From: Aurantiacibacter atlanticus
Lineage (GTDB): Bacteria; Pseudomonadota; Alphaproteobacteria; Sphingomonadales; Sphingomonadaceae
NCBI RefSeq assembly: GCF_001077815.2
Contig: NZ_CP011310.1
Span: 992,001-1,056,000 of the forward strand
Length of the DNA: 64,000 bases
Direction of reading: 5' to 3'
Of this stretch, positions 8,847 to 19,419 are shown piece after piece. Position numbers and translations under genes: made by a program. Every line of letters starts with the position of its first letter. Positions within the stretch are counted from its first letter, which is position 1. Under the pieces are notes generated by a model, which did not search any database, was not told the DNA's origin, and worked only from the letters and a program-made list of their open reading frames with translations.

Positions 8847-9815
8847 ATGAAATGGAAAAGCGCAGGTGGAGCCGTGACAATCGGCACACGGGGGCGCAAT
8901 ACGTTCGCAGGGGCAATCGGCGTAGCACTGGTGCTGGTCGCAACCCCCGCAGCAGCGCAGTCCGATGCACGGCTTACCCGTCTTGAGCAGCAGATCAACG
9001 CACTGCAGCGCGCAGTTTTTCCAGGCGGAGATGAACGTTTTTTTCAGCCGGAAATCACGCCTGAAGCGCGGGTCGATAGCCAAACCGTCAATCCGCCAGC
9101 GACCACGACTGCGCTGACAGATGTTCTCGCGCGGCTTGATGCGATGGAAACGCAGCTTGCACGGTTGACCGCTGCGACCGAGGTGAACCAGAATGCTCTT
9201 GCCACGCTGGAAGCGCGATTGGTGAACCTTGAAGGTGGGTCGCCAGATCTTGCAGCCGCGACGCCCGCGCCTACTGGCACCATACCCGTGCCCGATGAAC
9301 GGGTAGAACTGCCGGCCAGCAGCAACACCTCGCAGGCGCAGGCCAGTTCGGGCACCAATGGCGCAACCGCTCCCTCACCAGAACGGGTTGCAGCGGTGCA
9401 GGCTATTGTGAAGCCTGCAACGGGCGATGCGGGCGATGATGAATATACCTATGGCTTCCGCCTGTGGGATGCTGGTTTCTATCCCGAAGCGCAGCAGCAG
9501 CTTGCCCTGTTCGTTGAACGCTATCCCAACCACTCGCGCACCACCTATGGCCGCAACCTTCTGGGTCGCGCCTTTCTCGATGCGGGCGATCCGCGTTCCG
9601 CCGCGACGCATTTCTTCGAGAACTATCAGGCTGACAAACGCGCCGCTCGTGCGCCGGACAGCCTGCTTTATCTTTCACAAAGCATGATTGCGCTTGGCGA
9701 TACCCGCCGTGCCTGCATCGCGCTGGCCGAATTCGGGGACGGATATCCGGCACTGGCAGTAGGGCGTTTGCAATCGATGTATGATGGGCTGCGTGGCCGG
9801 GTCGATTGCGATTGA
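8847..9815 (+). CDS. CpoB/YbgF-like periplasmic TPR protein
   Basis: A 322-residue exported protein. A signal peptide (FAGAIGVALVLVATPAAAQS, cleavage after AAA-Q) leads into a coiled-coil (LTRLEQQINALQRAV) and a low-complexity Ala/Thr/Pro linker. A C-terminal TPR region (about residues 205-315, YGFRLWDAGFYPEAQQQLALFVERYP, NLLGRAFLDAGDPRSAATHF, SLLYLSQSMIALGDTRRACIALAEF) completes the CpoB/YbgF architecture of the Tol-Pal coordinator. tol/pal genes are not adjacent. ATG 8847 is chosen, with GAGGAG upstream. It overlaps tilS by 35 bases, which suggests translational coupling. Confidence 0.8.
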   Translation: MKWKSAGGAVTIGTRGRNTFAGAIGVALVLVATPAAAQSDARLTRLEQQINALQRAVFPGGDERFFQPEITPEARVDSQTVNPPATTTALTDVLARLDAMETQLARLTAATEVNQNALATLEARLVNLEGGSPDLAAATPAPTGTIPVPDERVELPASSNTSQAQASSGTNGATAPSPERVAAVQAIVKPATGDAGDDEYTYGFRLWDAGFYPEAQQQLALFVERYPNHSRTTYGRNLLGRAFLDAGDPRSAATHFFENYQADKRAARAPDSLLYLSQSMIALGDTRRACIALAEFGDGYPALAVGRLQSMYDGLRGRVDCD

Positions 9816-10761
9816 TCCGGCGCTCGTCGCCAGGGCCAAGGACGCTTTAGGTTTACCTGACGGCGAGCGTATCGGCCTTGCCGTAAGCGGCGGACCGGAC
9901 TCCATGGCAATGCTCCTGCTGGCGCATGCTGCCATCCCCGGTCGTTTTGAAGTTGCGACCGTTAATCACGGCCTGCGGCCAGAAGCAGCGGAAGAATGCC
10001 AGCTGGTCGTAGCCGCCTGCCGGGCGCGCGATGTTCCATGCGAAGTGCTGCGTGTCACCGTGGAAGACGGCAACCTCCAGGCAGAGGCGCGTCACGCCAG
10101 ATATGGTGCTTTGCTCTTCTGGGCTGTCAGGCGCGGGCTGGGCAGTATCGCAACTGCGCACCACATGGATGATCAGGCTGAAACCCTGCTGATGCGCCTT
10201 AATCGGGGCAGCGGGTTGATGGGCCTTTCTTCCATCCGGCAACTCCGATTGCTGGACTATGCGAACAAAAAAGTTCGGCTTATCCGACCCTTTCTTGCAT
10301 TTCGGCGAAGTGAACTTGCGGGCCTGCTGGAACAGGAAGGCGTTGCCGTGGCCTACGATCCGAGCAATAGGGATGAGCGGTTTGACCGTGTGCGCATGCG
10401 TAAGGCGATTGCCGCGGCAGACTGGCTTGATGTGGCGGCGATAGCCAATTCCGCTTGCCACCTTGGCGACGCCGCCGATGCTGTTGCCTGGGCTGCCATG
10501 CGAGAGTTCAAAGAGAATGTGCGTAAGGAAAAAAACGCCTTCCGCTACACCGGATCGCCCCGATCGGCACCCCGGCAAATCCAGCTTTTCGTAGCTGCCC
10601 GGATATTCGGACAGATGAATGCGCACCCTCGCGGTGGCCAGCTGGATCAACTGATTGCTGGTCTTGCGCGTGGCAAGGGCGGGAATGTTGGCGGAGTGCT
10701 CGTCACTCTGGACGGAGAAGAATGGGTGTTCCAGCCCGAACCGGCCCGAACCTCGACCTGA
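9781..10761 (+). CDS. tilS: tRNA(Ile)-lysidine synthase
   Basis: Modifies C34 of tRNA-Ile(CAU) with lysine so that it reads AUA; essential in most bacteria. The N-type ATP-pyrophosphatase P-loop SGGPDSMAMLLLAH is at about residues 34-47. It is followed by NHGLRPEAAEEC, ATAHHMDDQAETLLMRLNRGSGLMGL and a RPFLAFRRSEL segment, all typical of TilS. At 326 residues it is a short form lacking most of the C-terminal tRNA-binding extension of the E. coli enzyme. The start overlaps the preceding gene. The stop abuts the L,D-transpeptidase stop with no gap. Confidence 0.9.
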   Translation: MMGCVAGSIAIDPALVARAKDALGLPDGERIGLAVSGGPDSMAMLLLAHAAIPGRFEVATVNHGLRPEAAEECQLVVAACRARDVPCEVLRVTVEDGNLQAEARHARYGALLFWAVRRGLGSIATAHHMDDQAETLLMRLNRGSGLMGLSSIRQLRLLDYANKKVRLIRPFLAFRRSELAGLLEQEGVAVAYDPSNRDERFDRVRMRKAIAAADWLDVAAIANSACHLGDAADAVAWAAMREFKENVRKEKNAFRYTGSPRSAPRQIQLFVAARIFGQMNAHPRGGQLDQLIAGLARGKGGNVGGVLVTLDGEEWVFQPEPARTST

Positions 10762-11523
10762 TCAGCTTGAGTGATCCAGCGAACCGCCCACGCTGGTTCG
10801 CACTCCGTCCGTGATGATCACGACATCGCCAGTTTGCGCGATGTCATACAGGCGGCTGACGAATTCATCTGGTACGCCAATGCAGCCGTGGCTGGCATAG
10901 CCCAATTCAACTGTAGAGCCGCCGTGAATGGCAATGCCATCCCATGTCAGGCGCAATGTCCAGGGCATGGGGGCGTTGTTGTATTTCTCCGATACATTGT
11001 GGCGTTCCTTGGTCAGGATCGGGAACACGCCCGTCGGGGTCGGATGGCTATCCGTGCCAAGCAATGCGGCTGCCGCCCCGATTTCATAACCATCACGAAA
11101 TACCGAGATAACCCGCGCCTGCAAATCAACCGTCACGACCAGAGAGCCATCGGGAATGCCCTCATCATCCCAATGCCATTCGCCATAACGGATCGGGCCG
11201 TTGATCGGCAGGACGCGCTTGATGACAAAGGGGTTTTCCGGATCATAGGCTGGCACACCCTGCACCACGGCATTCGCAACATAAGGGCGATCTTCCGAAG
11301 CCACCGGATCATTGCCATAAAACTGCGCATCGCCAAGGCCGGGAGAGGATGCCTTTTGAACGTCGTTGGTTACCGTTTCTTCTTCCACAAGCACATCGCT
11401 GGGGGTGAGAACGAGCCGGTCATCGCTCTGCCTGGTCAGGGGATCTTCCAATAGGACGGTCGCCCCGTGAATGACCGACACGCCAAGCGCCACGCCAAGA
11501 ATCCATTTTATGCCCGTGTTCAT
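10762..11523 (-). CDS. L,D-transpeptidase (YkuD domain)
   Basis: A 253-residue exported or membrane-anchored protein (KWILGVALGVSVIHGATVLL near the N-terminus) with a YkuD domain in the second half. It has the catalytic SHGCIGVPDEF (nucleophile Cys in HGC) preceded by IAIHGGSTVELGYA. Such enzymes form 3-3 peptidoglycan cross-links or attach lipoproteins to peptidoglycan. The MNTGIKW start at 11523 puts the hydrophobic segment at the N-terminus; an upstream in-frame start at 11553 is possible. It is convergent with tilS. Confidence 0.87.
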   Translation of the reverse strand: MNTGIKWILGVALGVSVIHGATVLLEDPLTRQSDDRLVLTPSDVLVEEETVTNDVQKASSPGLGDAQFYGNDPVASEDRPYVANAVVQGVPAYDPENPFVIKRVLPINGPIRYGEWHWDDEGIPDGSLVVTVDLQARVISVFRDGYEIGAAAALLGTDSHPTPTGVFPILTKERHNVSEKYNNAPMPWTLRLTWDGIAIHGGSTVELGYASHGCIGVPDEFVSRLYDIAQTGDVVIITDGVRTSVGGSLDHSS

Positions 11524-11621
11524 TCCGCAGATCTTAGGCACCCGGCCATACAACTTCCATCGTTCAGAGGCGCCGCGTCCCGATGTGAGACGCGGCGCGC
11601 CGGCGATGTTATTGTCACCCG

Positions 11622-14393
11622 TCAGCCATGCGCGCCGAATATATTAGAGATCGCGGTCGAAATGCGCAGTGACAGCTTATGGGCGCGCTCGATCGGGTCA
11701 ATGAAGTCCCGATGGATCGCCTCATACCCCTCGTCCGCGCCATCGGGCCAGTCGGTCGCTTCGTTGAGATCAAAGCGAGTGATGCGCGGGAAGCTGGTGG
11801 GATAGGCGCGGCGCAATTGGGCCAGCGCATCTTCCACCCGCAGTGTAAACACCATTTCCAGCACATCATCGCGCGAAACATCATTGGCACGGCTGAATAC
11901 CGGCACGCTGACCGCGCGGATGAACATCGCCTGGAAAAGGGTGATGCGCAGGGCCTGCAATATGCCGATCATCCGGCGCTTGTCTTCGCGCCCCTCGATC
12001 GGCGCTTCATCGGGCACGAAATCGAGCAGGCGGTGCAGCTTCATTGCATCCACACGCAGGCGGCTGGCAAGGCGGCGGAACACGCCGACACGGTCATCCT
12101 TCACCAGATATTCTGACAGGCTCTCACATGCCGTCGTCAGGTTTTTTTCAGTTCCGCGATAGGGGCGGCTGGCCCAATATGCGGAATTAAACAGTTCGCC
12201 ATAGGCCGCCACTGTCTTGACGCTGGCAAGGGCGTTGGCAGCGCGCACCAGACGTACCAATTCACGGCCGCGCGGACTTTCGACCAGCATGGCTGCGATT
12301 TCTTCGTAATTGCCTTCTGCAGCATGGCCGATCCCGGCGATGACATTCACCGGATAGCCAAGCTGCTGCAGGATGGCATTGTGCGGAATGGCGCGGATCT
12401 GCCGGAGGCTCATCTCACGATCAGCGGAAAGATCGCTCTGCCGGCGGCTGACGCGGCTGCCGGTGGAATTCAGCAGACCAAGCCCAAAGGCGGTGATGGC
12501 ACGGCTATATGTGCGGCTTTCCAGATGTTCGCGCTGATGATCCTTAATCGCGCGATAAAAATCGAGGCTGAGATCGGTGCGCTGATAGAATGGGTCTTTC
12601 GGCACATCCTTGTCCGTTTCGGAAGGGCGCAGGCAGGCGATACGGGTCAGCGTGGCGCGCGCCAGTTCGGGCGTTGCAAACCACAGATAACCGTCGCCGC
12701 CCTGAAAACTGACTTCGGGTTCCAATGCCACACCGGCGCGGGCGAAGCGCCGCTTTGCCCAGGGACTGAGAGGCCAATCGAGTCGGTCCGCCATATTGTT
12801 GGGATGCGCGCCGCGCCCCATGCTTTCACCATGCGTGTTAAAAATCAGCGCGGCGACATCGGACATTCCATTGGCCTTCATTGCCACTGCAAGCCGACCC
12901 TGCAACCGCTCTATTGCGAGACTGGCGGGCACCTGTCCGACAAAGCGGCCAGCATCCGAAAAGCCGGTCTGGATGGCCACGCGTCCGCGTTTGCGGGCAT
13001 AATCGCGATAGACTTCCTCTGCGAGCAATTCATCGAGGAAGCGTCCCCCATGCTCCAGCGCACTTTCGGTTTCGAACAGCGGTGAAACATCGACCTGATC
13101 CGCAATGCCGAACAGCTTGGCAAAATAGAGTGCGGAAAGGACCGTGGCGGGTTCCTCGCACTCTGCCACCAGCATGCGGATTGGCGCATCGGCGTCCACA
13201 TGCTGGAGTATCTGGGCCATCGCGAGGAACTGGCGGATGGCGGTCGAAGCCTCAATTGCCAGTGCACCGAAATTGCTACGCCGAGGATCGACATCCGCAA
13301 TTGCACGGCGCAGATGGACCACCGCACCCTTGCTGGCGAGGTCGAGATTGCCTTCGGGGTCAATCCGGCGACGGATGGCGTTGTGCAGCTGTTTGGCATT
13401 CACGCGGAAATGGATCCAGCCCATTCCAAGGCCATCAGCGCGCATGGCGGCGGCCAGCGTTTTGAGCACGATTGCGCGCGCAGCATCATCACAATTGCGC
13501 GCTTCTTCTTCAAGCTTGGAGATGTGCTGGGAAAGCGAGAGGAGCTTGCGCGGATCACTCGCGGTCAATCTGTTGGCCGCTATGGACAGGGCGGCCGGAT
13601 CGGACAGATCGGCGGCAAAATCCTGCGCCCGCTCGGCAGCATAGGCCGCTTCTGCACGCATTTCTGCCAACATGGGGTGGTCTGCGTCTATGGCTTCAAG
13701 CGAAGCGGTATAACGTTGCAGCCGTTCAGCCTTCTCGCTGAGCCGGAAGCCGACAGAATTGGACCATGTGATGTCGGTCCGCCCATCCATGTCATAACCT
13801 ACCCAGCTGGCGAAACGGAAGGGCAGGGGGGTGATGTCGTGCCATTCATCGGGCCAGTTATCGCGGGCATGGGACAGCAGCTGCGAAACGATGGAGTCGC
13901 GGGCATCCTGCGCATGGGCGATGGCCCGCATGGCGCGTTCATGTTCATAGGAAAGGCTGACCTGTGGCCGTTCGCCACCAACAATTGTTTTGTCGATTTT
14001 GGCATTCTGGCAGGCTGCCGTCGCGACCGCTTCAGATTGGTCTGGCGTAAGCAGAAATGTTGGGTGCGCGGTGAAGACAGCATGCAGGCAGGGGCGTTCC
14101 CAGCGATTGCGAAAGGCGGTGAAATCGCCTGCACCGAGGCTTTCGGCCAAGGCTGCTTCATTGCTGCTGTCATCCAGCGGCTGCACCATGCGGGATAGGC
14201 GCGATGCGCGTTCGCCCAGGGCGGCAACTTCGAGATCCGCGATCACGTTTTCAATATCGTTGAGCGACAACTCGCCCGCTTCCAGCTGGCGCGACAAATC
14301 ATGAGCGAGTTGGAAAACCGGGTTGAAGAGGGGCGTTTCCGTCGTGCGGCCATGGAGCTCCCGCAGGCGCTCATCCAAATATGCGATATCCAT
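11622..14393 (-). CDS. ppc: phosphoenolpyruvate carboxylase, divergent form
   Basis: A 923-residue PEP carboxylase family protein that would make oxaloacetate from PEP and bicarbonate. The N-terminal catalytic-histidine block is recognisable as FTAHPTFLL. The glycine-rich active-site loop, normally FHGRGGxxGRGG, here reads NTHGESMGRGAHP, so the Arg after His-Gly is Glu and the loop is two residues shorter. The usual C-terminal NTG is not visible (end is SNIFGAHG). It is the last gene of the zwf-edd-glk-eda run and its ATG shares one base with the eda stop. The family call is good; activity is less certain. Confidence 0.8.
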   Translation of the reverse strand: MDIAYLDERLRELHGRTTETPLFNPVFQLAHDLSRQLEAGELSLNDIENVIADLEVAALGERASRLSRMVQPLDDSSNEAALAESLGAGDFTAFRNRWERPCLHAVFTAHPTFLLTPDQSEAVATAACQNAKIDKTIVGGERPQVSLSYEHERAMRAIAHAQDARDSIVSQLLSHARDNWPDEWHDITPLPFRFASWVGYDMDGRTDITWSNSVGFRLSEKAERLQRYTASLEAIDADHPMLAEMRAEAAYAAERAQDFAADLSDPAALSIAANRLTASDPRKLLSLSQHISKLEEEARNCDDAARAIVLKTLAAAMRADGLGMGWIHFRVNAKQLHNAIRRRIDPEGNLDLASKGAVVHLRRAIADVDPRRSNFGALAIEASTAIRQFLAMAQILQHVDADAPIRMLVAECEEPATVLSALYFAKLFGIADQVDVSPLFETESALEHGGRFLDELLAEEVYRDYARKRGRVAIQTGFSDAGRFVGQVPASLAIERLQGRLAVAMKANGMSDVAALIFNTHGESMGRGAHPNNMADRLDWPLSPWAKRRFARAGVALEPEVSFQGGDGYLWFATPELARATLTRIACLRPSETDKDVPKDPFYQRTDLSLDFYRAIKDHQREHLESRTYSRAITAFGLGLLNSTGSRVSRRQSDLSADREMSLRQIRAIPHNAILQQLGYPVNVIAGIGHAAEGNYEEIAAMLVESPRGRELVRLVRAANALASVKTVAAYGELFNSAYWASRPYRGTEKNLTTACESLSEYLVKDDRVGVFRRLASRLRVDAMKLHRLLDFVPDEAPIEGREDKRRMIGILQALRITLFQAMFIRAVSVPVFSRANDVSRDDVLEMVFTLRVEDALAQLRRAYPTSFPRITRFDLNEATDWPDGADEGYEAIHRDFIDPIERAHKLSLRISTAISNIFGAHG

Positions 14394-15028
14394 TATTTGA
14401 TCATTCCTGATGCTTCGCGTGCCAGCTTTGCGATGTCCTCGGGCGAGGCGTCAGCCGGGGCGACCCAGCTGCCGCCGACACACAAGACCTGTTTGAGGGC
14501 GAGCCAGTCCGGCGCATTCTCTGCCGAGATGCCGCCGGTCGGGCAGAATTTACACTGATAGAACGGGCCCATCAGGCTCTTGAGCGCGGGAATGCCGCCA
14601 TTGGTCATAGCGGGAAAGAACTTGAAATGGGTGAGCCCCAGATCCATTCCGCGCATGATATCTGATGCATTGGCGACACCAGGCAAGAAAGGTGTTCTCG
14701 CCTTAATCGCAGCCTTGCCAAGGCTATCGGTCAGGCCGGGCGCAACGATGAATTCGCTGCCAGCGGCAAGCGCATCGTCCAATTGCTCCTCATTGGTTAC
14801 AGTGCCTGCACCAACAATCGCACCGGGGACAAGGTTCATCCGCCGGATAGCGCCCAGCGCCTCCGGCGTTCGCAATGTCACTTCAAGGACAGTGAGACCC
14901 CCTTCGACAAGCGCTTCTGCCGTTTCGCGAGCATGCCCTACATCATTTACCACCAGCACCGGAATAACCGGGCCAAGCCGCATGATGCGATCAATCTCTG
15001 TGGGAGAATAGGATTTGGTATGGCTCAT
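14393..15028 (-). CDS. eda: 2-dehydro-3-deoxyphosphogluconate (KDPG) aldolase
   Basis: Cleaves KDPG to pyruvate and glyceraldehyde-3-phosphate, the last Entner-Doudoroff step. The 211-residue length is typical. Motifs are PVIPVLVVND, the catalytic Glu in LTVLEVTLRT, VGAGTV, FIVAPGLTD, the Schiff-base Lys in HFKFFPA and FCPTGGIS. The start [13 protein letters not shown] at 15028 overlaps the glk stop by 4 bases (ATGA). The stop overlaps the ppc start by one base (TAATG). Confidence 0.94.
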   Translation of the reverse strand: MSHTKSYSPTEIDRIMRLGPVIPVLVVNDVGHARETAEALVEGGLTVLEVTLRTPEALGAIRRMNLVPGAIVGAGTVTNEEQLDDALAAGSEFIVAPGLTDSLGKAAIKARTPFLPGVANASDIMRGMDLGLTHFKFFPAMTNGGIPALKSLMGPFYQCKFCPTGGISAENAPDWLALKQVLCVGGSWVAPADASPEDIAKLAREASGMIK

Positions 15029-16068
15029 CTCTGGTCTCCGGTGTGTTGGAAGTAAGCGGCAGCGGCACCGAACAGGCCGGGCTGCGGATGGGTTATAAGC
15101 TTGACCGGAAGCGCCGCCATCAGACTTGCAAAGCGGCCCTTGGCGCGGAAACGTTCGGCAAAACCGGAACGCGGCAAATGGTCGCGCAAGCGATAGCCGA
15201 GACCGCCTGCAATCACGACCGCGCTTGCCCCTTGGGCCAGCGCAGTATCTCCTGCGACAGCGCCCAGAGACAGGCAAAACCGGTCTATTGCGGCAATTGC
15301 AAGACTGTCGGGACCGTCCATGCCAGCCTTCCAGATGGCAACATCGTCCTGCTCCCTGATCGCGCGTCCCTCCATCGCTGCAAGCGTGGCGTAAATATCA
15401 ACGATAGCAGGGCCGGACACGACGCGTTCTGCCGAAACGCGCGTGTGGCGTTTTCTTAATCGCGCAAGGATTGCGTCTTCGACCGTATCGAGCGGGGAGA
15501 AATCGACATGGCCGCCTTCGGTCGCCTGAACATGGGTAAAGCCTGTTCCGTCACGCCACAGATGCGCCACGCCAAGGCCTGTCCCGGGACCGATCACGCT
15601 AATCGTCCCGCTTTCGGGAAGCGGTTCTGCAGGGCCTGTCAGATGAAGGAAATCTTCTGCCGGAGCGCGAGCCACTGCATGGGCAACCGCCTCAAAATCA
15701 TTCACCAGGATGTAATGATCCACCCCCAGCATTTCTGGCATCGTGGAAGGGCGGATGATCCAGGGATTATTTGTGAAACGGATAACGGTGTCTGGGTCTT
15801 CAGCATCGTCCACCGATCCGGCAATCGCCATTGCCAAGCGAGGCGGCAGCTTGCCCTTGCGCGCCCTGTAATCTTCCCATGCTGTCTGGAAGCTGGCGTG
15901 ATCATCGGTGTTGAGAGTGATCGGATCGTCCAGTGAGATATTGCCGTCGCCAGAGCATGTTGCAATGGCAAAGCGGGCATGCGTCCCGCCGATATCGAGG
16001 GTGACGATTTCGGTCGTATTATCCCGCCCGCTCGCCGCCTTGTTTTCAATCTGGTCTGTCACATTCAC
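15025..16068 (-). CDS. glk: glucokinase
   Basis: Phosphorylates glucose to glucose-6-phosphate, feeding the Entner-Doudoroff route encoded around it. The 347-residue protein belongs to the bacterial Glk family (not ROK): phosphate loop [15 protein letters not shown] near residue 22, [32 protein letters not shown], and [12 protein letters not shown]. There is an N-terminal extension of about 20 residues before the phosphate loop. It overlaps edd and eda by 4 bases at each end, indicating one operon with coupled translation. Confidence 0.92.
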   Translation of the reverse strand: MNVTDQIENKAASGRDNTTEIVTLDIGGTHARFAIATCSGDGNISLDDPITLNTDDHASFQTAWEDYRARKGKLPPRLAMAIAGSVDDAEDPDTVIRFTNNPWIIRPSTMPEMLGVDHYILVNDFEAVAHAVARAPAEDFLHLTGPAEPLPESGTISVIGPGTGLGVAHLWRDGTGFTHVQATEGGHVDFSPLDTVEDAILARLRKRHTRVSAERVVSGPAIVDIYATLAAMEGRAIREQDDVAIWKAGMDGPDSLAIAAIDRFCLSLGAVAGDTALAQGASAVVIAGGLGYRLRDHLPRSGFAERFRAKGRFASLMAALPVKLITHPQPGLFGAAAAYFQHTGDQR

Positions 16069-17894
16069 AATCCGGCCGATGCAAGCATAGCGCTACCGCC
16101 CTTTTCCGCTTCGTCTGCCAGTGCGCGGAACATGGCGAACAGCTCGCGGCCCGTGCCGGTTTCCGGCACAGGATCGGGTGCAGCTGTCCGGGAGGAAAGA
16201 TCGCCCGTGGTCGAAAGCTCTCCCGTGGCAGCACAGATCTTCACCACATCGCCATCTTGCAACAGGCTGAGCGGTCCGCCGCCCAAAGCTTCGGGCGAAC
16301 AATGGATGGCGGCGGGAACTTTGCCCGATGCGCCCGACATGCGGCCATCGGTGACCAGTGCCACCCGGTAACCGCGATCCTGCAACACGCCCAGCGGCGG
16401 GGTCAGGCTATGGAGTTCGGGCATGCCATTGGCGCGAGGCCCCTGAAAGCGCACGACCACCACAATGTCGCGATCAAGTTCGCCCGCCTTGAAAGCGGCA
16501 GCAACATCGTGCTGGGTCTGGAAAACGCGGCAGGGTGCCTCCACCGTCCAGCGGTCCTTTTCAACGGCGGAGGATTTAAAGCAGGCACGGCCAAGATTGC
16601 CTTCGACAAGGCGCATTCCACCATCGGGCTGGAATGGCTCAGCCGCGGTCCGCAGCATGTCTGCATCGCCAGATGAGCCCACGTCGCGCCATGTCAGACC
16701 GGCATTGTCTTCGCCCGTTCCGTCCAGCCCCGGTTCCAAAGCGTAATCACCCATGCCGCGTTGGCGGCCCACGCCTATCACATCGCCATGCGCAAGACCT
16801 GCACCAATGAGCTCGCGGGTGACAAAGCCCATACCGCCTGCATTGTGGAAATGGTTCACATCGCCCGCGCCATTGGGATAGACACGCGCCAGCAATGGCA
16901 CAGCAGAGCTGAGTTCTGACAGGTCGGTCCAGTCGATCTGCACACCTGCAGCGCGGGCGAAGGCCGGAATATGGATCGCGTGATTCGTCGAACCGCCGGT
17001 GGCAAGAAGGCCGACGGCGGCGTTAACGATCGCCTTCTCATCGACGCAATGGCCAAGTGGGCGATAATCATTTCCATCGGCATGCATGGCCGCCACGCGG
17101 TGAACAGCTTCGCGATCAAGCGCCTGGCGCAGCTTGGTGCCCGGTTGGATAAAGGCCGCGCCGGGAATGTGCAGGCCCATCAATTCCATCATCATCTGGT
17201 TGGAGTTGGCCGTGCCGTAAAAGGTGCAGGTGCCGGGCGAATGATAGCTGCCAAGTTCGCTATCAAGCAATTCGGCCCGGCTTGCCTTGCCCTCTGCATA
17301 AAGCTGGCGGACGCGCTGCTTTTCCTTGTTCGATACGCCCGAAGGCATCGGGCCGCTGGGGACGAAAACGGCGGGCAGATGGCCAAAGCGCAGCGCCCCG
17401 ATAAGCAATCCTGGTACGATCTTATCGCATATGCCCAGCAGCAGCATCCCGTCATACATGGCGTGGGACAGCGCGATACCGGTGGCCATGGCAATGGCAT
17501 CACGGCTGAACAGGCTGAGCTCCATGCCCGTTTCGCCTTGCGTAACCCCATCGCACATGGCTGGCGTGCCGCCTGCGACCTGTGCTGTGGCGCCGACTTC
17601 GCGAGCATAGATTTTCAACCGTTCGGGATAGCGTCCGTAGGGCTGATGCGCCGACAGCATGTCATTATAGGCGGTGACAACACCGATATTCGGGCCGCTA
17701 TTGGCCTTTAACGCTTCCTGATCCTCCAGTGCGCCTGCAAAGGCATGTGCAAGGTTAGAGCAGCTTACTTGTCCGCGATCAGGCCGATTTTGTGCTTCGC
17801 GCTCAATCAGCGCGAGATAGTTTGCCCGGCCGGCCTTCGATTTCTCGATGATCCGATCAGTCACGCGGGCGATGGTGGGATGAAGGTTACTCAT
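16065..17894 (-). CDS. edd: phosphogluconate dehydratase
   Basis: Dehydrates 6-phosphogluconate to KDPG, the signature enzyme of the Entner-Doudoroff pathway. The 609-residue length and motifs fit the IlvD/Edd family: [87 protein letters not shown] and [16 protein letters not shown]. The conserved cysteines bind a [4Fe-4S] cluster in the family. It overlaps zwf by 8 bases and glk by 4. Confidence 0.95.
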   Translation of the reverse strand: MSNLHPTIARVTDRIIEKSKAGRANYLALIEREAQNRPDRGQVSCSNLAHAFAGALEDQEALKANSGPNIGVVTAYNDMLSAHQPYGRYPERLKIYAREVGATAQVAGGTPAMCDGVTQGETGMELSLFSRDAIAMATGIALSHAMYDGMLLLGICDKIVPGLLIGALRFGHLPAVFVPSGPMPSGVSNKEKQRVRQLYAEGKASRAELLDSELGSYHSPGTCTFYGTANSNQMMMELMGLHIPGAAFIQPGTKLRQALDREAVHRVAAMHADGNDYRPLGHCVDEKAIVNAAVGLLATGGSTNHAIHIPAFARAAGVQIDWTDLSELSSAVPLLARVYPNGAGDVNHFHNAGGMGFVTRELIGAGLAHGDVIGVGRQRGMGDYALEPGLDGTGEDNAGLTWRDVGSSGDADMLRTAAEPFQPDGGMRLVEGNLGRACFKSSAVEKDRWTVEAPCRVFQTQHDVAAAFKAGELDRDIVVVVRFQGPRANGMPELHSLTPPLGVLQDRGYRVALVTDGRMSGASGKVPAAIHCSPEALGGGPLSLLQDGDVVKICAATGELSTTGDLSSRTAAPDPVPETGTGRELFAMFRALADEAEKGGSAMLASAGL

Positions 17895-19317
17895 GCCAGC
17901 TTACTCCGTCACGTTCGGCAAGTGCGATAGCGGAACTTGGCCCCCAACTCCCCGCGCTGTAAGGTTTGGGTGCCTTGCCATCGGCTTCCCAATTGGCGCG
18001 AATGTTATCTACCCACTTCCACTGCGCCTCCACCTCGTCACGCCGAACGAACAGGGTCTGGTCGCCATTGATCAGGTCAAGCAGAAGGCGTTCATAGGCA
18101 ATGCGCTTGTGCTTGCCGGTAAAGGCGTCGGGCATGGCGATATCCAGCGGCACTTCGCGCAATGTCATGCCTTCATGTTCGATACCCGGGACCTTGGCCA
18201 TAAGCGACAGGCTGATGTTTTCTTCCGGCTGGATACCGATCACTAGCTTGTTCGGCATCAGGCGCGCGCCAGGAAAGATAGAATGCGGAACGCAGGCGAA
18301 TTGCACCACGATTTCGGTCACGCGTTCGGGCAGGCGTTTGCCGGTGCGCAGGTAAAAGGGTACGCCTTGCCAACGCCAATTGTCGATATGGGTTTTGAGC
18401 GCCACAAAGGTTTCGGTATTGCTGTCGCTGCCCAACTCTTCGTCATAGCCGGGGACGATTACACCATCAGAAGCACCGCCGCGATACTGGCCGGTCACGC
18501 TCTCATTCGTTTCCACCGCTCTTAACGCGCGCAGCACCTTGACCTTTTCATCGCGCACGGAGCCTGCATCAAAACTGCTGGGCGGTTCCATGGCTACCAG
18601 CGCCAGCAATTGCAGCATGTGGTTTTGCACCATGTCGCGCAGCGCACCTGTATCGTCATAAAAATCGACGCGGCTTTCCAGCCCGACTGTTTCGGCCACG
18701 GTGATCTGCACATGATCGATATGCTGGGCGTTCCACAGCGGTTCGAACAGGATATTGGCAAAGCGCAGGGCGATGAGGTTCTGCACCGTTTCCTTGCCGA
18801 GATAGTGATCGATCCGGAAAATGCGTTCTTCACTGAAAGCTGCGGCTACTGCATCATTGATGGCGCAGGAACTTTCCAGATCAACGCCAAGCGGCTTTTC
18901 CAGGCAAATGCGTGAATTGGCGTCTGCCAAGCCGTGATCTGCCATGCCTTTGACCGTGGGCTGAAACAGGCTGGGCGCAGTGGACAGGAAGATTGCCACC
19001 TGCCGATCCTTTCCCACCTTGCCTGCCAGATCAGCATATCCTTCGGGCGTAGTTACATCGAGCTGGCTATAAGTTAGCCGGTTGAGGAAATCCGCCATTC
19101 CGCCGCGCCGGTGTGCAGGCAAGTGCTTCTCTACCGCCTCGCGAGCGAAATTGCGGAATTCGCTGTCCGAAAGCTCGGACCGTGCCGTGCCCACGATATG
19201 CAATTCATCGGAGAGCAGGCCATCTGCATCCAGCGCGCACAGGGATGGCAACAGCATCCGCTGTGACAGATCCCCCGTAGCCCCGAAAAGGATGAGCGTA
19301 TCGGCCTTGTTGTGCAT
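17887..19317 (-). CDS. zwf: glucose-6-phosphate 1-dehydrogenase
   Basis: Oxidises glucose-6-phosphate to 6-phosphogluconolactone, making NAD(P)H. The nucleotide motif [19 protein letters not shown] is followed by the active-site block [15 protein letters not shown] and by [15 protein letters not shown] and [12 protein letters not shown]. At 476 residues the length is normal. The start [11 protein letters not shown] at 19317 fits the family; a longer reading to 19398 would add a low-quality N-terminus. It is the first gene of the operon, and no pgl gene lies in it. Confidence 0.94.
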   Translation of the reverse strand: MHNKADTLILFGATGDLSQRMLLPSLCALDADGLLSDELHIVGTARSELSDSEFRNFAREAVEKHLPAHRRGGMADFLNRLTYSQLDVTTPEGYADLAGKVGKDRQVAIFLSTAPSLFQPTVKGMADHGLADANSRICLEKPLGVDLESSCAINDAVAAAFSEERIFRIDHYLGKETVQNLIALRFANILFEPLWNAQHIDHVQITVAETVGLESRVDFYDDTGALRDMVQNHMLQLLALVAMEPPSSFDAGSVRDEKVKVLRALRAVETNESVTGQYRGGASDGVIVPGYDEELGSDSNTETFVALKTHIDNWRWQGVPFYLRTGKRLPERVTEIVVQFACVPHSIFPGARLMPNKLVIGIQPEENISLSLMAKVPGIEHEGMTLREVPLDIAMPDAFTGKHKRIAYERLLLDLINGDQTLFVRRDEVEAQWKWVDNIRANWEADGKAPKPYSAGSWGPSSAIALAERDGVSWHE

Positions 19318-19419
19318 CGCCGTTTTTAATTCCCTTATCGCGTGCGGACCATGATGCAATGCAACATAAACTGGGCACTGGTGCAATGCTCTCGTCAACC
19401 AGTAGGGGATTTATGCCCC

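Noticed and set aside
13200..14198. 332-codon plus-strand frame
   Set aside because: Antisense to ppc, with low-complexity, implausible protein composition.
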